Below are positions 46,946 through 56,278 of a DNA stretch of 64,000 nucleotides, piece by piece; position 1 is the first letter of the stretch; each line of letters opens with the position of its first letter. Below the pieces are notes generated by a model that had not been told where the DNA came from, made no database searches, and saw nothing but the letters and a program-made list of their open reading frames with translations. Origin of the DNA: DASRHD01 sp035485575 (lineage in GTDB: Bacteria > Verrucomicrobiota > Verrucomicrobiia > Opitutales > Opitutaceae). The stretch covers positions 1-64,000 of the forward strand of contig DATHNW010000028.1 of NCBI GenBank assembly GCA_035485575.1, read 5' to 3'. Position numbers and translations under genes: made by a program.

Positions 46946-48550
46946 ATGACGACGACTGTGGAGGAAAAAAGGCCGGGGATTCCCGCCGCAGTAGCGGTTG
47001 CGTTGCTGGTCATGGCCACGCTGCTGGCCTATTTTCCCGCGCTGCACGGTGGATTCATCTTCGACGACAACGTCTTCTTGACCGGTAATCCGCTGATCCA
47101 CGCGCCTGACGGATTGCGACGGCTCTGGTTCAGTCGCGAAGCCGCCGATTACTGGCCGGTCACTTCCTCCACGCTCTGGCTCGAATGGCGGTTGTGGGGC
47201 CTGAATGCGACGGGCTACCACGCGACGAATGTCGTTTTGCACATCGTGGAGGTGCTTTTGCTCTGGGCCGTGCTGCGGCGGCTGGGCCTGCCGGGTTCGT
47301 TCCTGGCGGCATGCGTGTTCGCCCTTCATCCGGTGAACGCCGAATCGGTGGCCTGGATCACCGAACGGAAGAACCTGATGGCGATGCTGTTTTATTTGCT
47401 GTCGATTTTCTGTTTTACCGGCCGGACGCGGGCTGGTTACTGGCTCAGCCTGCTCGCTTTCACACTCGCCATGCTGAGCAAGGGCTCGGTGGTGATCCTT
47501 CCGCTCGTGCTCCTGGGCATCGTCGCTTGGGATCATTGTCCGGTTGCGCGGGATTGGCGGCGTCTTTTGCCTTTTTTTCTGCTCGCAGCGGGGCTGGCCC
47601 TGTTCGAAGCGCAATTTTCCACCGTGCTTGGACCGGCCGAGATCCAGCCATCCAGTTATCTCTTGCGGCTGCTGCGCGCCGGGGCCGTGGTTTGGTTTTA
47701 TGCAGGTAAGGCGTTTTGGCCCGTCAACCTTTGCTTCGACTATGGACTGTGGCATGTCCATCCCGACAATTTAGGGTGGTGGCTGCCTTTGGTCGCGGCG
47801 GCGGTGACAACGGCGCTGCTCTGGCATTATCGCCGGAGTTGGAGCCGGCCGGCGCTTTTTGCCTGGGGTTACTTCTGCGTGACGCTGATTCCGGTAATGG
47901 GCCTGGCCGAAGTTGGCTTCATGCGCTACTCGCCGGTATCCGATCATTTTTCCCATCTCGCGCTGATTGGCGTGGCGGCATTCGCGGGTGCGGGCTGGGT
48001 GCGGCTGGCGGGGGAGGCTGGCGGACTTTGGCGCGCCTTTATCATCGGAGCAACAGTGACGGTTTTTACCCTCTTTGGCATTCTAACCTGGAGGCAGAGC
48101 CGGGTCTATTCCGATGCTGGGACGCTTTATCGCGCCACTCTGATGCGAAATCCTTCCTCCTGGATCGCCCATACGAATCTCGGGGTCATGCTTTATGAGT
48201 CCGGCCAGGTCGAACCGGCGATAACACACTTGGAAGAGGCGGTCTGGCTCGAGCCCGATTTTGCCGAATCCCGCAACGATCTTGGCATCGCGTTTTATCG
48301 GGCGGGGAGGCTGCCCGAGGCGATGGTCCAGTATGATGAAGCGCTGCGCCTCCGGCCCGACTTTTATCAGGTGCGCAACAATCTTGGCGCCGCCCTGGCC
48401 CGGGCGGGGAGGCTGCCCGAGGCGGTCGAACAGTTCGAGGCGGCGCTGCGGATTGAGCCCAACTATAATGAAGCCCGTTTTAATCTGGCCCGCGCCGAGG
48501 AAATTGAGGACGAGCACGTTTCTCCGGCTGGAGGCCGCCATGCTCCCTAG
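46946..48550 (+). CDS. Polytopic membrane protein with three C-terminal TPRs (paralogue of the 7187 gene)
   Basis: 534 residues from ATG 46946. The hydrophobic N-terminal ~400 residues share FPALHGGFIFDDN, WLEWRLWGLNATGYH and ALHPVNAESVAWITERKN with the protein at 7187-9352, including the position of the DD pair. The C-terminus has three TPR units versus eight there. Presumed inner-membrane TMTC-like protein, possibly a glycosyltransferase. The GT9 gene starts 35 bases later on the same strand, which supports a role in glycan assembly. Confidence 0.78.
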   Translation: MTTTVEEKRPGIPAAVAVALLVMATLLAYFPALHGGFIFDDNVFLTGNPLIHAPDGLRRLWFSREAADYWPVTSSTLWLEWRLWGLNATGYHATNVVLHIVEVLLLWAVLRRLGLPGSFLAACVFALHPVNAESVAWITERKNLMAMLFYLLSIFCFTGRTRAGYWLSLLAFTLAMLSKGSVVILPLVLLGIVAWDHCPVARDWRRLLPFFLLAAGLALFEAQFSTVLGPAEIQPSSYLLRLLRAGAVVWFYAGKAFWPVNLCFDYGLWHVHPDNLGWWLPLVAAAVTTALLWHYRRSWSRPALFAWGYFCVTLIPVMGLAEVGFMRYSPVSDHFSHLALIGVAAFAGAGWVRLAGEAGGLWRAFIIGATVTVFTLFGILTWRQSRVYSDAGTLYRATLMRNPSSWIAHTNLGVMLYESGQVEPAITHLEEAVWLEPDFAESRNDLGIAFYRAGRLPEAMVQYDEALRLRPDFYQVRNNLGAALARAGRLPEAVEQFEAALRIEPNYNEARFNLARAEEIEDEHVSPAGGRHAP

Positions 48551-48585
48551 CCAGTAAAAATGCGCCCAGATTCCGTGTTCATTGC

Positions 48586-49842
48586 GTGAAATCCTTCAGC
48601 AACAAAACCCGCGTCCTGCAATGGATCGATCACTGGCTCGGTGTGCCGGTGTGCGCGCTGCTTTCGCTGGTGCGCCGGGCCGGGCGGATTTTTGGCCGTG
48701 GCGATCCCGCGCCGCCGCGGAGCATTCTTTTTCTGAAGCTTGCCGAGCAGGGCTCCACCGTCCTGGCGCACGACACCATTCGCAGGGCGGTCGCGCGCTT
48801 TGGGCGTGAACAGGTCTACTTCCTCGTATTTGAGGACAACCGTTTCATCCTCGACCTGCTCGGCCTCGTTCCACCGGAAAACGTATTTTCGGTTCGCACA
48901 CGCTCTGCGTGGGCGATGCTGGCGAGCAGCTTGGGACAACTTGCGGCGATCCGTCGTCGTCGGATCGACGCGTGCATCGACCTTGAGTTTTTCGCACGCT
49001 CCTCGGCGGCTCTGGCGTTTCTCAGCGGTGCGCGCCGGCGCGTCGGCTTTCACGCCGGTTTCGGCGACGGTCCCTACCGCGGCGACCTGCTGACGCATCG
49101 GGTGATTTATAATCCGCACCTGCATGCCAGTGAGGCGTTTTCCAGTCTGTGGCAGGCCCTCGATGTGGCGCCGGTTGTGCTGCCCGCGCTGGCATTTACG
49201 CCTGCGCCGGTCACGGTGCCGCCGCCGTTTTGTCCGGGTGAGGACGAGCAGGGACGTGTGCGCGAATTGCTGGCAAGCCTCGCTGTGCCCGCCGGCAGTC
49301 GCCTAATTCTGCTCAATGCCAATGCGGGTGATCTGCTGCCCCAGCGCAAGTGGGATGGTTCGAATTATGTTCTTCTGGCGCGGCGCCTGCTCGCGGAATT
49401 TTCAGACCTTGCCATCGTGTTCACCGGTTCGCCGGAGGAGGCGCCTTCGACCGCGCTGCTTGTGCGCGGGGTGGGCTCGCCGCATTGTGTTTCTGCTGCC
49501 GGGCGCACCACCTTGCGCGAGTTGCTCGTGCTTTACACGCTCTCCGAAGTCCTCGTCACCAACGACAGCGGCCCCGCGCATTTTGCCGCGCTTACGCCGA
49601 TCGATGTAGTGGCTCTCTTTGGGCCGGAGACGCCGCGGCTCTTTGCTGCGCCCGGTGCACGCAGCCATCCATTGTGGGCCGGCTTGGCGTGCAGCCCGTG
49701 TGTCAGCGCCTATAACAACCGCCGGACTTCCTGCCGGGACAACCAGTGCATGAAGGCGCACGCGGTCGAAAAGGTCTTCACGGTGGTCAGCGACATTTAT
49801 CGTCGGCGCACGGCAGCCTTGCTGTCGGGGTCAGCCCTATAG
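48586..49842 (+). CDS. Glycosyltransferase family 9 (ADP-heptose:LPS heptosyltransferase-like)
   Basis: 418 residues from GTG 48586. GT9 features: SILFLKLAEQGSTVLA near residue 48, DLEFFARSSAALAFLSGARRRVGF, NANAGDLLPQRKW (donor-binding region) and the C-terminal TNDSGPAHFAALT motif with FGPETP. It transfers heptose or a related sugar to lipopolysaccharide core or another glycan. Several cysteines near the C-terminus (CSPC, RTSCRDNQC) are unusual and may bind a metal (inference). Linked to the preceding TPR membrane protein. Confidence 0.85.
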   Translation: MKSFSNKTRVLQWIDHWLGVPVCALLSLVRRAGRIFGRGDPAPPRSILFLKLAEQGSTVLAHDTIRRAVARFGREQVYFLVFEDNRFILDLLGLVPPENVFSVRTRSAWAMLASSLGQLAAIRRRRIDACIDLEFFARSSAALAFLSGARRRVGFHAGFGDGPYRGDLLTHRVIYNPHLHASEAFSSLWQALDVAPVVLPALAFTPAPVTVPPPFCPGEDEQGRVRELLASLAVPAGSRLILLNANAGDLLPQRKWDGSNYVLLARRLLAEFSDLAIVFTGSPEEAPSTALLVRGVGSPHCVSAAGRTTLRELLVLYTLSEVLVTNDSGPAHFAALTPIDVVALFGPETPRLFAAPGARSHPLWAGLACSPCVSAYNNRRTSCRDNQCMKAHAVEKVFTVVSDIYRRRTAALLSGSAL

Positions 49843-49873
49843 CTATGCTCTAAATGGCCAGCGCCGGCTTCAG

Positions 49874-50725
49874 TCAGGTCTTCACGCCAAACATCTCCGC
49901 GTGGAGCGTGCCTTCGGAAATCTTGGTGACGGGACCGGTCATCTGGATCAAAAAGTCCGGGCTGATCTCGATGTTGATCTGGCCGCCTGGCATATGGACG
50001 GCGACGGAGCGGTCCACGAGGCCCAGCCGATGGGCGACGGCCGCGGAGGCGCAGCTGCTGCTGCCGGAGGCCAGGGTGTAGCCGGCGCCACGCTCCCAGA
50101 TTTCAATCTGGATGTTGGCCCGGTCGATCACGCGCAGGAATTGCACGTTGGTGCGGTGCGGGAAATTGGCGTGCGTCTCGAGGTCAGGGCCGTAGGTCCT
50201 GGCCAGGCTGGGCGAAATCTCGGGCAGCAGGATGACGCAATGCGGGTTGCCGATGGAGGCGGCGCAAAAGGTGAAATCACGGCCGTGGCTGCTGATTTTT
50301 TCATTGATGACCTCGCGGGGCGGACCGGTCACGGGAATTCTTTCGCTCTGAAAACTCACCTGGCCCATGGCCACCGTGATGAGCTGGCCGCCGTCCTTGA
50401 CGATGGATTGCACGATGCCACCGAGCGTTTGGATGGTGAAGGCCGGCGCGCCGGTAAAGCCCTGGTCGAAGAGGAAGCGCGAAAAAATGCGCAGACCGTT
50501 GCCGGACTTCTCGGCCTCGGAGCCGTCGGGATTGAAAATGCGCAGGGCAAACGCGGCCCGCTTGGTCGGCAGCGGTCCCCAGAGAATGCCGTCGGAGCCG
50601 ACGCCGTAATGGCGGTGGCAGATGACGCGGATCTGCTCCAGTGTCGGTACTTTCCAGAAGGGAAAGTCGGCGGGGTTGAGGACGACGTAGTCGTTGCCGA
50701 GGGCGTGGTATTTGTGGAAGCGCAT
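49874..50725 (-). CDS. dapF: DapF-like diaminopimelate epimerase homologue lacking both catalytic cysteines
   Basis: 283 residues. Clear DapF fold: KYHALGNDYVVLN at the start, FNPDGSEAEKSGNG in the middle, ERGAGYTLASGSSSCA near the end and SIGNPHCV. In classical DapF the two catalytic cysteines lie in CGNG and ACGSG; here they are Ser74 and Ser220. Cys225 aligns with a non-catalytic position. The expected reaction, LL- to meso-diaminopimelate for lysine and peptidoglycan, normally needs both thiols, so activity is doubtful. Such Ser-containing sequences may form a known subfamily that I cannot verify. Annotation as dapF should be treated with caution. Confidence 0.7.
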   Translation of the reverse strand: MRFHKYHALGNDYVVLNPADFPFWKVPTLEQIRVICHRHYGVGSDGILWGPLPTKRAAFALRIFNPDGSEAEKSGNGLRIFSRFLFDQGFTGAPAFTIQTLGGIVQSIVKDGGQLITVAMGQVSFQSERIPVTGPPREVINEKISSHGRDFTFCAASIGNPHCVILLPEISPSLARTYGPDLETHANFPHRTNVQFLRVIDRANIQIEIWERGAGYTLASGSSSCASAAVAHRLGLVDRSVAVHMPGGQINIEISPDFLIQMTGPVTKISEGTLHAEMFGVKT

Positions 50726-50831
50726 AGCCGGAAAGCAAGAAGGCGGGCAAGATTGCCGGCTAAAATTCCCGAAGGCACGGAAATTTTTCCAGTCGCGCGC
50801 GACTGGGGTGTTTCACCGGGGTGGGGCGGTG

Positions 50832-52337
50832 CTAGGCCGGGGTCACCACCGCTGGGGCGGGTGTGTAGCCGAAGAGACGACGCCTCTTGATGGCCGCGGC
50901 GACCGGGGCGGGCACCATTTTTTCCCATGAAGCGTCGTTGGCCTTGATCCGCTGGAGCACGTCGCGGGAAAAGATGTTGAGGATGTCGGGGTCGAAGCCG
51001 ACGATGCAGTCGATATAGTGGTTTTCGAGCAGGTGGTCGTAAAGATTGCGCAGGTGATCCACGATGTGGACATTGCGCGCGTTGATGAGGACGTTGGCGG
51101 CGAAAGCGTGGGCGGTGACGCTGGCCGGGGCGGCGGCCGCCGGATGGCCGCTGGCAAGGTAACGGTCGTAGGCCTCCTGGCGCATGGGATAGATGTAGAG
51201 CCGGACGGCGTTGCGGAAGAGGCGCCCGAAGGATTCAAGAATGCCGCCAGGAAGGTTTTCGTAATATTTTTCGTTGAAGATCTCGATGAGATTGTTGACG
51301 CCCATGGTGACTCCGATCATCTCGCTCGTGTAACGGCGGAAGTAGGAGGTGAGGCGGTAGTACTCGCTGTAATTCGAGATGAGCACGGTGAAGCCGATAT
51401 CGCCGAGCATGTCGACCCGCGAAAGAAAGTCCTGCGGATCAAGGGTGCCATCGGCGAGCAGGTTGTTCATGGTGATTTCCATCAGAACGACGATGTCCTT
51501 GCCCGTCACCATCGGCTCCTGCACGAATTGCGCGGTGGCGCAGTTGAGCATGTCCACATTGACGTGAGTGACGGGGCGAAAGCTGCCGCGCTCGACGAGA
51601 ATGGCCTTTTTGCGGAGCACCTCGGAGGGCTGGAGCACGGCGCCGCCGGGACCGAACATGACGGCATTCGTCAGGCCGTGTTGCACCAGGCGGAGCGACA
51701 TCAGGCGGTTGTCCACATGGGGGAAGGCCGGGCCGCTGAAGACCAGCATATCGATCTCGATGCGGTCGGCGCCGACATTGTCGGCCAGCGATTGGATGAA
51801 TTTTTCGGGATCATCGCGCAGATAAAACGCGCCGTAGATGAGGTTGACGCCGACGATGCCCAGTGCCTGCTGCTGCAGCACGCCTTCCTTGTCCCACATG
51901 CGCACATGGAGGACGATTTCGCTCGGCTGGCCCTTGGGCTCGGTCTGGAACCGGACCCCCATCCAGCCATGCGCCTCGTTGGTGCCCTTGAAGTTTCTCG
52001 TCGCGACGGTGTCGGCAAAAACAAAAAAAGTCGTGTGGTCGCCGCGCTGCGCCGCCAGGCGTTCGAGGAGCAGCGCGTATTCGTGGTCGAGCATCAGGGT
52101 AAGGCGCTCGTGCGAGACATAGCGCGGGGACTTGCCGTAGATGGCATCGCTGAAGGCCATGTCGTAGGCGGAAATGGTCTTGGCGATGGTGCCGGAGGCG
52201 CCGCCGGCCTGGAAAAAATGCCGGGCGACCTCCTGGCCGGCGCCGATCTCGGCGAACGTGCCGTACTTCAGCTCCTCAAGATTGATGGTTAGGGCCTTGC
52301 GATTGGTGGTGAGAAGTTCCTTTTGCGTTTCGCTCAT
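50832..52337 (-). CDS. Conserved cytoplasmic protein of unknown function
   Basis: 501 residues from ATG 52337. Very strong conserved-looking segments include YGTFAEIGAGQEVARHFF, SGTIAKTISAYDMAFSDAIYG, QQQALGIVGVNLIYGAFYL and RGSFRPVTHVN. I recall similar sequences in varied Gram-negative phyla, often mislabelled in databases, but know no characterised member. No signal peptide or membrane helix. AEIGAGQEVARHFF resembles a nucleotide-binding turn only loosely. It is divergent from sppA and stands alone. Confidence 0.7.
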   Translation of the reverse strand: MSETQKELLTTNRKALTINLEELKYGTFAEIGAGQEVARHFFQAGGASGTIAKTISAYDMAFSDAIYGKSPRYVSHERLTLMLDHEYALLLERLAAQRGDHTTFFVFADTVATRNFKGTNEAHGWMGVRFQTEPKGQPSEIVLHVRMWDKEGVLQQQALGIVGVNLIYGAFYLRDDPEKFIQSLADNVGADRIEIDMLVFSGPAFPHVDNRLMSLRLVQHGLTNAVMFGPGGAVLQPSEVLRKKAILVERGSFRPVTHVNVDMLNCATAQFVQEPMVTGKDIVVLMEITMNNLLADGTLDPQDFLSRVDMLGDIGFTVLISNYSEYYRLTSYFRRYTSEMIGVTMGVNNLIEIFNEKYYENLPGGILESFGRLFRNAVRLYIYPMRQEAYDRYLASGHPAAAAPASVTAHAFAANVLINARNVHIVDHLRNLYDHLLENHYIDCIVGFDPDILNIFSRDVLQRIKANDASWEKMVPAPVAAAIKRRRLFGYTPAPAVVTPA

Positions 52338-52481
52338 GGGCAGACGGTAGATTTGAGCATTAGCCAAGCAGAAATCCCGTGAAAGAAAAGCGCGCACATC
52401 GCTTTTTGGCGCTGGGTGGCAGCCGCCCGATCCGTCATTTTCACTGGCCGAAGCGGTGAAAAGGGCTACCTTCGCGGCGCC

Positions 52482-54278
52482 ATGAAAAATTTCTTCACAT
52501 CGATGCTCGGCACGCTGGCGGCTCTGTGGGTTTTTTTCGTGGGCGGGGCGCTGGTGCTGGCCATCATTTTCGTCGCCATTGGAGCGATGGGCCGGAAATC
52601 ATCGATTGCGGTCACGCCGGGCTCGTATCTCGTTTTCGACCTGGCGGTGAACATCACGGATGCGCCGGCCGATTCCGGCGGATTTTCCGGCGACAGAAAT
52701 GACGTGCTGCAATTGCGCGCGGTGACCCGTGCGTTGCGCGCCGCGGCGACGGACGACCGCATCGCGGGCGTATTCATCACCGGCTCGCTCGAGCCTTCGG
52801 GTTATGGCGCGGGTTTTGCCGCGCTCAAGGAAGTGCGCGAGGCGATTGGCGCCTGCCGGGCCGCGGGCAAGCCCGTGGTGGCCTACCTTGATTTTGCCCG
52901 GACGCGCGACCTCTACCTGGCCTCGGCGGCGAGCGATGTCGTGCTCGATCCCTATGGCGAGATTTTTTTGCCCGGCTTGGCGAGCGAGCCCATGTTTTTC
53001 ACGGGGGCCCTCGAGAAATTCGGCATCGGCGTGCAGGTGACGCGGGTCGGCAAGTACAAGTCATTTGTCGAGCCATTCACGCGCAAGGACATGAGCCCGG
53101 AAAATCGCGCTCAGACGCAAAAGTTACTCGATGACATGTGGACCCAGATTGTCCGGGACATCACGGCTGCGCGCGGCATTGATCCCGCGGCCCTGCAGAA
53201 GGCGGTGGACGAGCGCGGCCTTTTTGCAGCGGAGCCGGCCCGGGCGGCGAAGTTGGTGGACCGTCTTGCCTATCGTGATGAAATCCTGGCCGAACTGAAG
53301 CTTAAGACCGGCCGCACCGGGGCGAAGGAGGCCTTCAAGCAAATCACCCTCGCCGATTATGCGGAAATGCTGCCGGACGGAGCATCCAAGTCGCGATCCG
53401 GGAAGAAAGACCGAAAAATCGCGGTGGTCTATGCGGAGGGTGACATTGTGGACGGCGAGGGCGATGCCGGTGAAGTCGGCGGCGATAAATTCTCCCGTCT
53501 GCTGCGCAAATTGCGGCAGGACGACAGCGTGAAGGCCATCGTGCTGCGGGTGAACAGTCCCGGCGGGAGCGCCACGGCGGCGGAGGAAATCCAGCGCGAG
53601 CTACGCCTCGCGCGCAAAGTGAAGCCTGTCGTCGTCTCAATGGGCACGGTGGCGGCGTCGGGCGGCTACTGGATTTCGGCCTATGGCGATAGAATTTATG
53701 CCGAGCCGGCGACGATCACCGGTTCCATCGGCGTTTTCGGCATGTTTTTCAATGTGCAGAAACTCGCCGGCGATCTTGGGCTGACCTTTGATGTCGCAAA
53801 AACCGGCAAGTTTGCCGATTCGTTCACCATCACCCGTCCGAAGACGGACGAAGAACTCGCCCTTTCCCAGCAGCTGGTGGACTGGATTTACGACCAGTTT
53901 ATCACGAAAGTGTCCGAGGGCCGGCATCTCGACCGCGCGGTCGTGGAAGAAATCGCCCAAGGCCGGGTATGGTCGGGCACTGAGGCCAGAAAGCTGGGGC
54001 TGGTGGATGAAATCGGGGGGCTTGATGCCGCGCTGAAATTTGCGGCGCAAAAGGCGGATCTCCGGGGCAATTACCGGGTGGACGAATATCCGGAGTCAAA
54101 AGACTGGACCGACGTCATTGCCGATTGGCTCAAGGGCGAAAAACCCGGCCAGGCGGAAGGTGCGGATGTCTTCAGCCGGCTTCTTGCACAAATCAAGGAA
54201 CAGGTTAAGACCTTGGGCGAATTCAACGACCCACGCGGCGTGTACGCACGCCTGCCGCTGGAAGTGATGGTAAAATGA
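52482..54278 (+). CDS. sppA: Signal peptide peptidase SppA (67-kDa type)
   Basis: 598 residues from ATG 52482. One N-terminal membrane helix (about 8-35), then two ClpP/crotonase-like halves. The general-base Lys is in GKYKSFVEPF (about 193) and the nucleophile Ser in GTVAASGGYW (about 392), as in E. coli SppA. It degrades cleaved signal peptides in the membrane. The stop overlaps sufT by four bases. A divergent 144-base spacer separates it from the 501-residue unknown. Confidence 0.92.
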   Translation: MKNFFTSMLGTLAALWVFFVGGALVLAIIFVAIGAMGRKSSIAVTPGSYLVFDLAVNITDAPADSGGFSGDRNDVLQLRAVTRALRAAATDDRIAGVFITGSLEPSGYGAGFAALKEVREAIGACRAAGKPVVAYLDFARTRDLYLASAASDVVLDPYGEIFLPGLASEPMFFTGALEKFGIGVQVTRVGKYKSFVEPFTRKDMSPENRAQTQKLLDDMWTQIVRDITAARGIDPAALQKAVDERGLFAAEPARAAKLVDRLAYRDEILAELKLKTGRTGAKEAFKQITLADYAEMLPDGASKSRSGKKDRKIAVVYAEGDIVDGEGDAGEVGGDKFSRLLRKLRQDDSVKAIVLRVNSPGGSATAAEEIQRELRLARKVKPVVVSMGTVAASGGYWISAYGDRIYAEPATITGSIGVFGMFFNVQKLAGDLGLTFDVAKTGKFADSFTITRPKTDEELALSQQLVDWIYDQFITKVSEGRHLDRAVVEEIAQGRVWSGTEARKLGLVDEIGGLDAALKFAAQKADLRGNYRVDEYPESKDWTDVIADWLKGEKPGQAEGADVFSRLLAQIKEQVKTLGEFNDPRGVYARLPLEVMVK

Positions 54279-54820
54279 ACACGTCCTCCCACCAGATGCA
54301 CAAACTTTCCAAGGACGCGCCCGCGACGCTTATCCCTGCGGGCGACCGGGTGACGCTGCCGGCCGGTACGGAGGTTTTCGTAACCCAGACGCTCGGCGGC
54401 AATGTGACAGTGCGCACCGACCAGGGTTTGTTTCGCATCGCGCGCGAACACGTGGATGCCATCGATGGATTTTCACTGAAGGCGGAGAGTCTGGACGTGG
54501 CCGGTGAATTCAGCGAGCAGGCCGTGTGGGAGGCATTGAAGACCTGCTTCGACCCGGAGATTCCGGTGAACATCGTCGATCTCGGCCTGGTTTATGATCT
54601 TTCAATCGAGCAGACGCCGCAGGGCGGGCATGCGATTGAGGCGAAAATGACGCTGACGGCGCCCGGCTGTGGCATGGGCCCGGTCATCGCCGAGGATGCG
54701 CGCCAGAAAATCGCCGCGCTGCCCACCGTCGAGTCGGCCAAAGTCCACATCGTGTGGGATCCGGTCTGGACGCCGCAGATGATTTCACCAGCGGGGCGGA
54801 AGATTCTGGGGCTGGAATGA
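54275..54820 (+). CDS. sufT: SufT-type iron-sulfur cluster assembly protein
   Basis: 181 residues. An N-terminal extension with a beta domain (residues about 1-75) precedes a MIP18/DUF59 domain carrying DPEIPVNIVDLGLVYDL and the Cys in APGCGMGP. SufT helps mature [4Fe-4S] proteins. No other suf gene is in the window. It starts in the sppA stop (ATGA) and the DUF488 gene starts in its own stop. Confidence 0.88.
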   Translation: MNTSSHQMHKLSKDAPATLIPAGDRVTLPAGTEVFVTQTLGGNVTVRTDQGLFRIAREHVDAIDGFSLKAESLDVAGEFSEQAVWEALKTCFDPEIPVNIVDLGLVYDLSIEQTPQGGHAIEAKMTLTAPGCGMGPVIAEDARQKIAALPTVESAKVHIVWDPVWTPQMISPAGRKILGLE

Positions 54821-55206
54821 AGCTGGCGGCGAAGCGGATATATGCGGCACCGGCGGCAGGCGACGGGCGCCGTGTTTTGGTCGACCGGCTTTGGCCTCGC
54901 GGCGTGAGCAAACAAAAGGCCCGGCTGGATGCGTGGTTGCGCGAAATCGCACCGAGTGATAAATTGAGAAAGTGGTTTGGACACGATCCCGTCCGATGGA
55001 CTGAATTCAAGCGCCGTTATTCCGCCGAACTGGCGGGGAACAAATTGGCGCTGGCCGCATTGAAAGAAGCGATTGGAACCGGTCCGGCCGTGCTTCTGTA
55101 TTCAGCCAGGGATGACTTGCACAACAACGCCGTGGCCTTGTGCGAATTCCTGCAAGGCAAAACCAGGCTTAGGCCGTCACGGTCTCCAGCGAGCAGCCGT
55201 CGATAG
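54817..55206 (+). CDS. DUF488-family protein
   Basis: 129 residues from ATG 54817, overlapping the sufT stop by four bases. Family hallmarks: RVLVDRLWPRGVSK near residue 20, WFGHDPVRW and LLYSARDDLHNNAVAL. The function is unknown; structural similarity to nucleic-acid or thiol enzymes has been proposed for the family but not shown. Its 3' end overlaps the convergent dihydrouridine synthase gene by 38 bases. Confidence 0.8.
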   Translation: MKLAAKRIYAAPAAGDGRRVLVDRLWPRGVSKQKARLDAWLREIAPSDKLRKWFGHDPVRWTEFKRRYSAELAGNKLALAALKEAIGTGPAVLLYSARDDLHNNAVALCEFLQGKTRLRPSRSPASSRR

Positions 55207-56272
55207 CGGCGGCCGGCGTCTCGCAATTCGGGCGGGCGATGACCCCGGGATAGGGCTCGGGTGAAAATTCGCGGGCCGGCTCGGCGAGGAGGTGCGCATC
55301 GCAGGCGGAAAAAAGCTCCAGTTCGGTCTCGGCGCGGCGCATGGCGTGCAGGAATGCACCGGCCGGATCGACGCTCTGGCCGACAAAGTTCAGATATTTC
55401 TTCATCTTGGCGACATGGGGGCGCTCGGCGATTTCCGCCGTCTGGGTGGCGCGGTAGAGCCGTTCGACATAGTCGCGCACGTCGGAGAGCGTGGGACGAA
55501 AGATGGCGGGAGCAGTTTCGCCGGGCCCGGCAAACTGTTCGCGGCATTGCCGGAAAATCCAGGGGTTGCGGATGGCGTGTCGGCCGATCATCACGCCAGC
55601 GGCGCGGGTGCCGGCGAGCACCGACGCGGCCCTGGCCGCTGACGTGACGTTGCCGTTGGCCAGCACAGGGCAGCGCACGCGGGAAACGGCATGCGCGATG
55701 AAATCGTAGTGCACCTCGCTGCGATACATTTCCTTCACGGTGCGGCCGTGGACGCTGAGCAAATCGACGCGGTGGGCATTGACCAGGTCGAGCACGCGGT
55801 CGAAATGAACGGTGTCGTCGAAGCCGATGCGCATCTTGACCGTGAACAGGCCGGGGGTGGCGGCGCGGAGGCAGGCGAGAATCTGGTCGATTTTATCAGG
55901 GTCGCGCAGGAGGCCGCCGCCGACGTTTTTCTTGTAAACCTTGGGCGCGGGACAGCCGAGGTTGAGGTCGATGCCGGCGATCGGATGGCGGAGAAGCTCA
56001 TCCACGGTGCGCGCGAGGTCGGGCAGATTTTCGCCGATGAGCTGGGCAAAGACCGGCCGGCCGGTGGTGTTCTCGTCGATGGAGCGCAGAATGTGCTTCT
56101 CCGGCCGTGACTGCGAGTGGACGCGAAAAAACTCGGTGAAAAAGTAGTCGGGTGCGCCATAATGCGCGACGACGCGCATGAAGGCGAGGTCGGTGACATC
56201 CTGCATGGGCGCGAGCGCGGTGAGCGGCAGGCCCGCGGCCAGCGGGGAGGGCAGGGCGGTCGGGAGTGGCAT
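55169..56272 (-). CDS. dus: tRNA-dihydrouridine synthase
   Basis: 367 residues. FMN TIM-barrel: LAPMQDVTDLAFM, the catalytic-Cys region DLNLGCPAPKVYKKNVGGGLL (quoted as NLGCPAPKV and VGGGLL), TVKMRIG, SVHGRTVKE and NGNVTS. It reduces uridines in tRNA D-loops. Placement within DusA/B/C was not attempted. Seven bases follow the bifunctional nuclease gene, so the two are probably co-transcribed. The C-terminus has an extra tail of about 60 residues overlapping the opposite gene. Confidence 0.93.
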   Translation of the reverse strand: MPLPTALPSPLAAGLPLTALAPMQDVTDLAFMRVVAHYGAPDYFFTEFFRVHSQSRPEKHILRSIDENTTGRPVFAQLIGENLPDLARTVDELLRHPIAGIDLNLGCPAPKVYKKNVGGGLLRDPDKIDQILACLRAATPGLFTVKMRIGFDDTVHFDRVLDLVNAHRVDLLSVHGRTVKEMYRSEVHYDFIAHAVSRVRCPVLANGNVTSAARAASVLAGTRAAGVMIGRHAIRNPWIFRQCREQFAGPGETAPAIFRPTLSDVRDYVERLYRATQTAEIAERPHVAKMKKYLNFVGQSVDPAGAFLHAMRRAETELELFSACDAHLLAEPAREFSPEPYPGVIARPNCETPAAAIDGCSLETVTA

Positions 56273-56278
56273 CGCGCC

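Noticed and set aside
51018..52292. 424-codon plus-strand frame
   Set aside because: Antisense to the 501-residue conserved protein; no recognisable domain.
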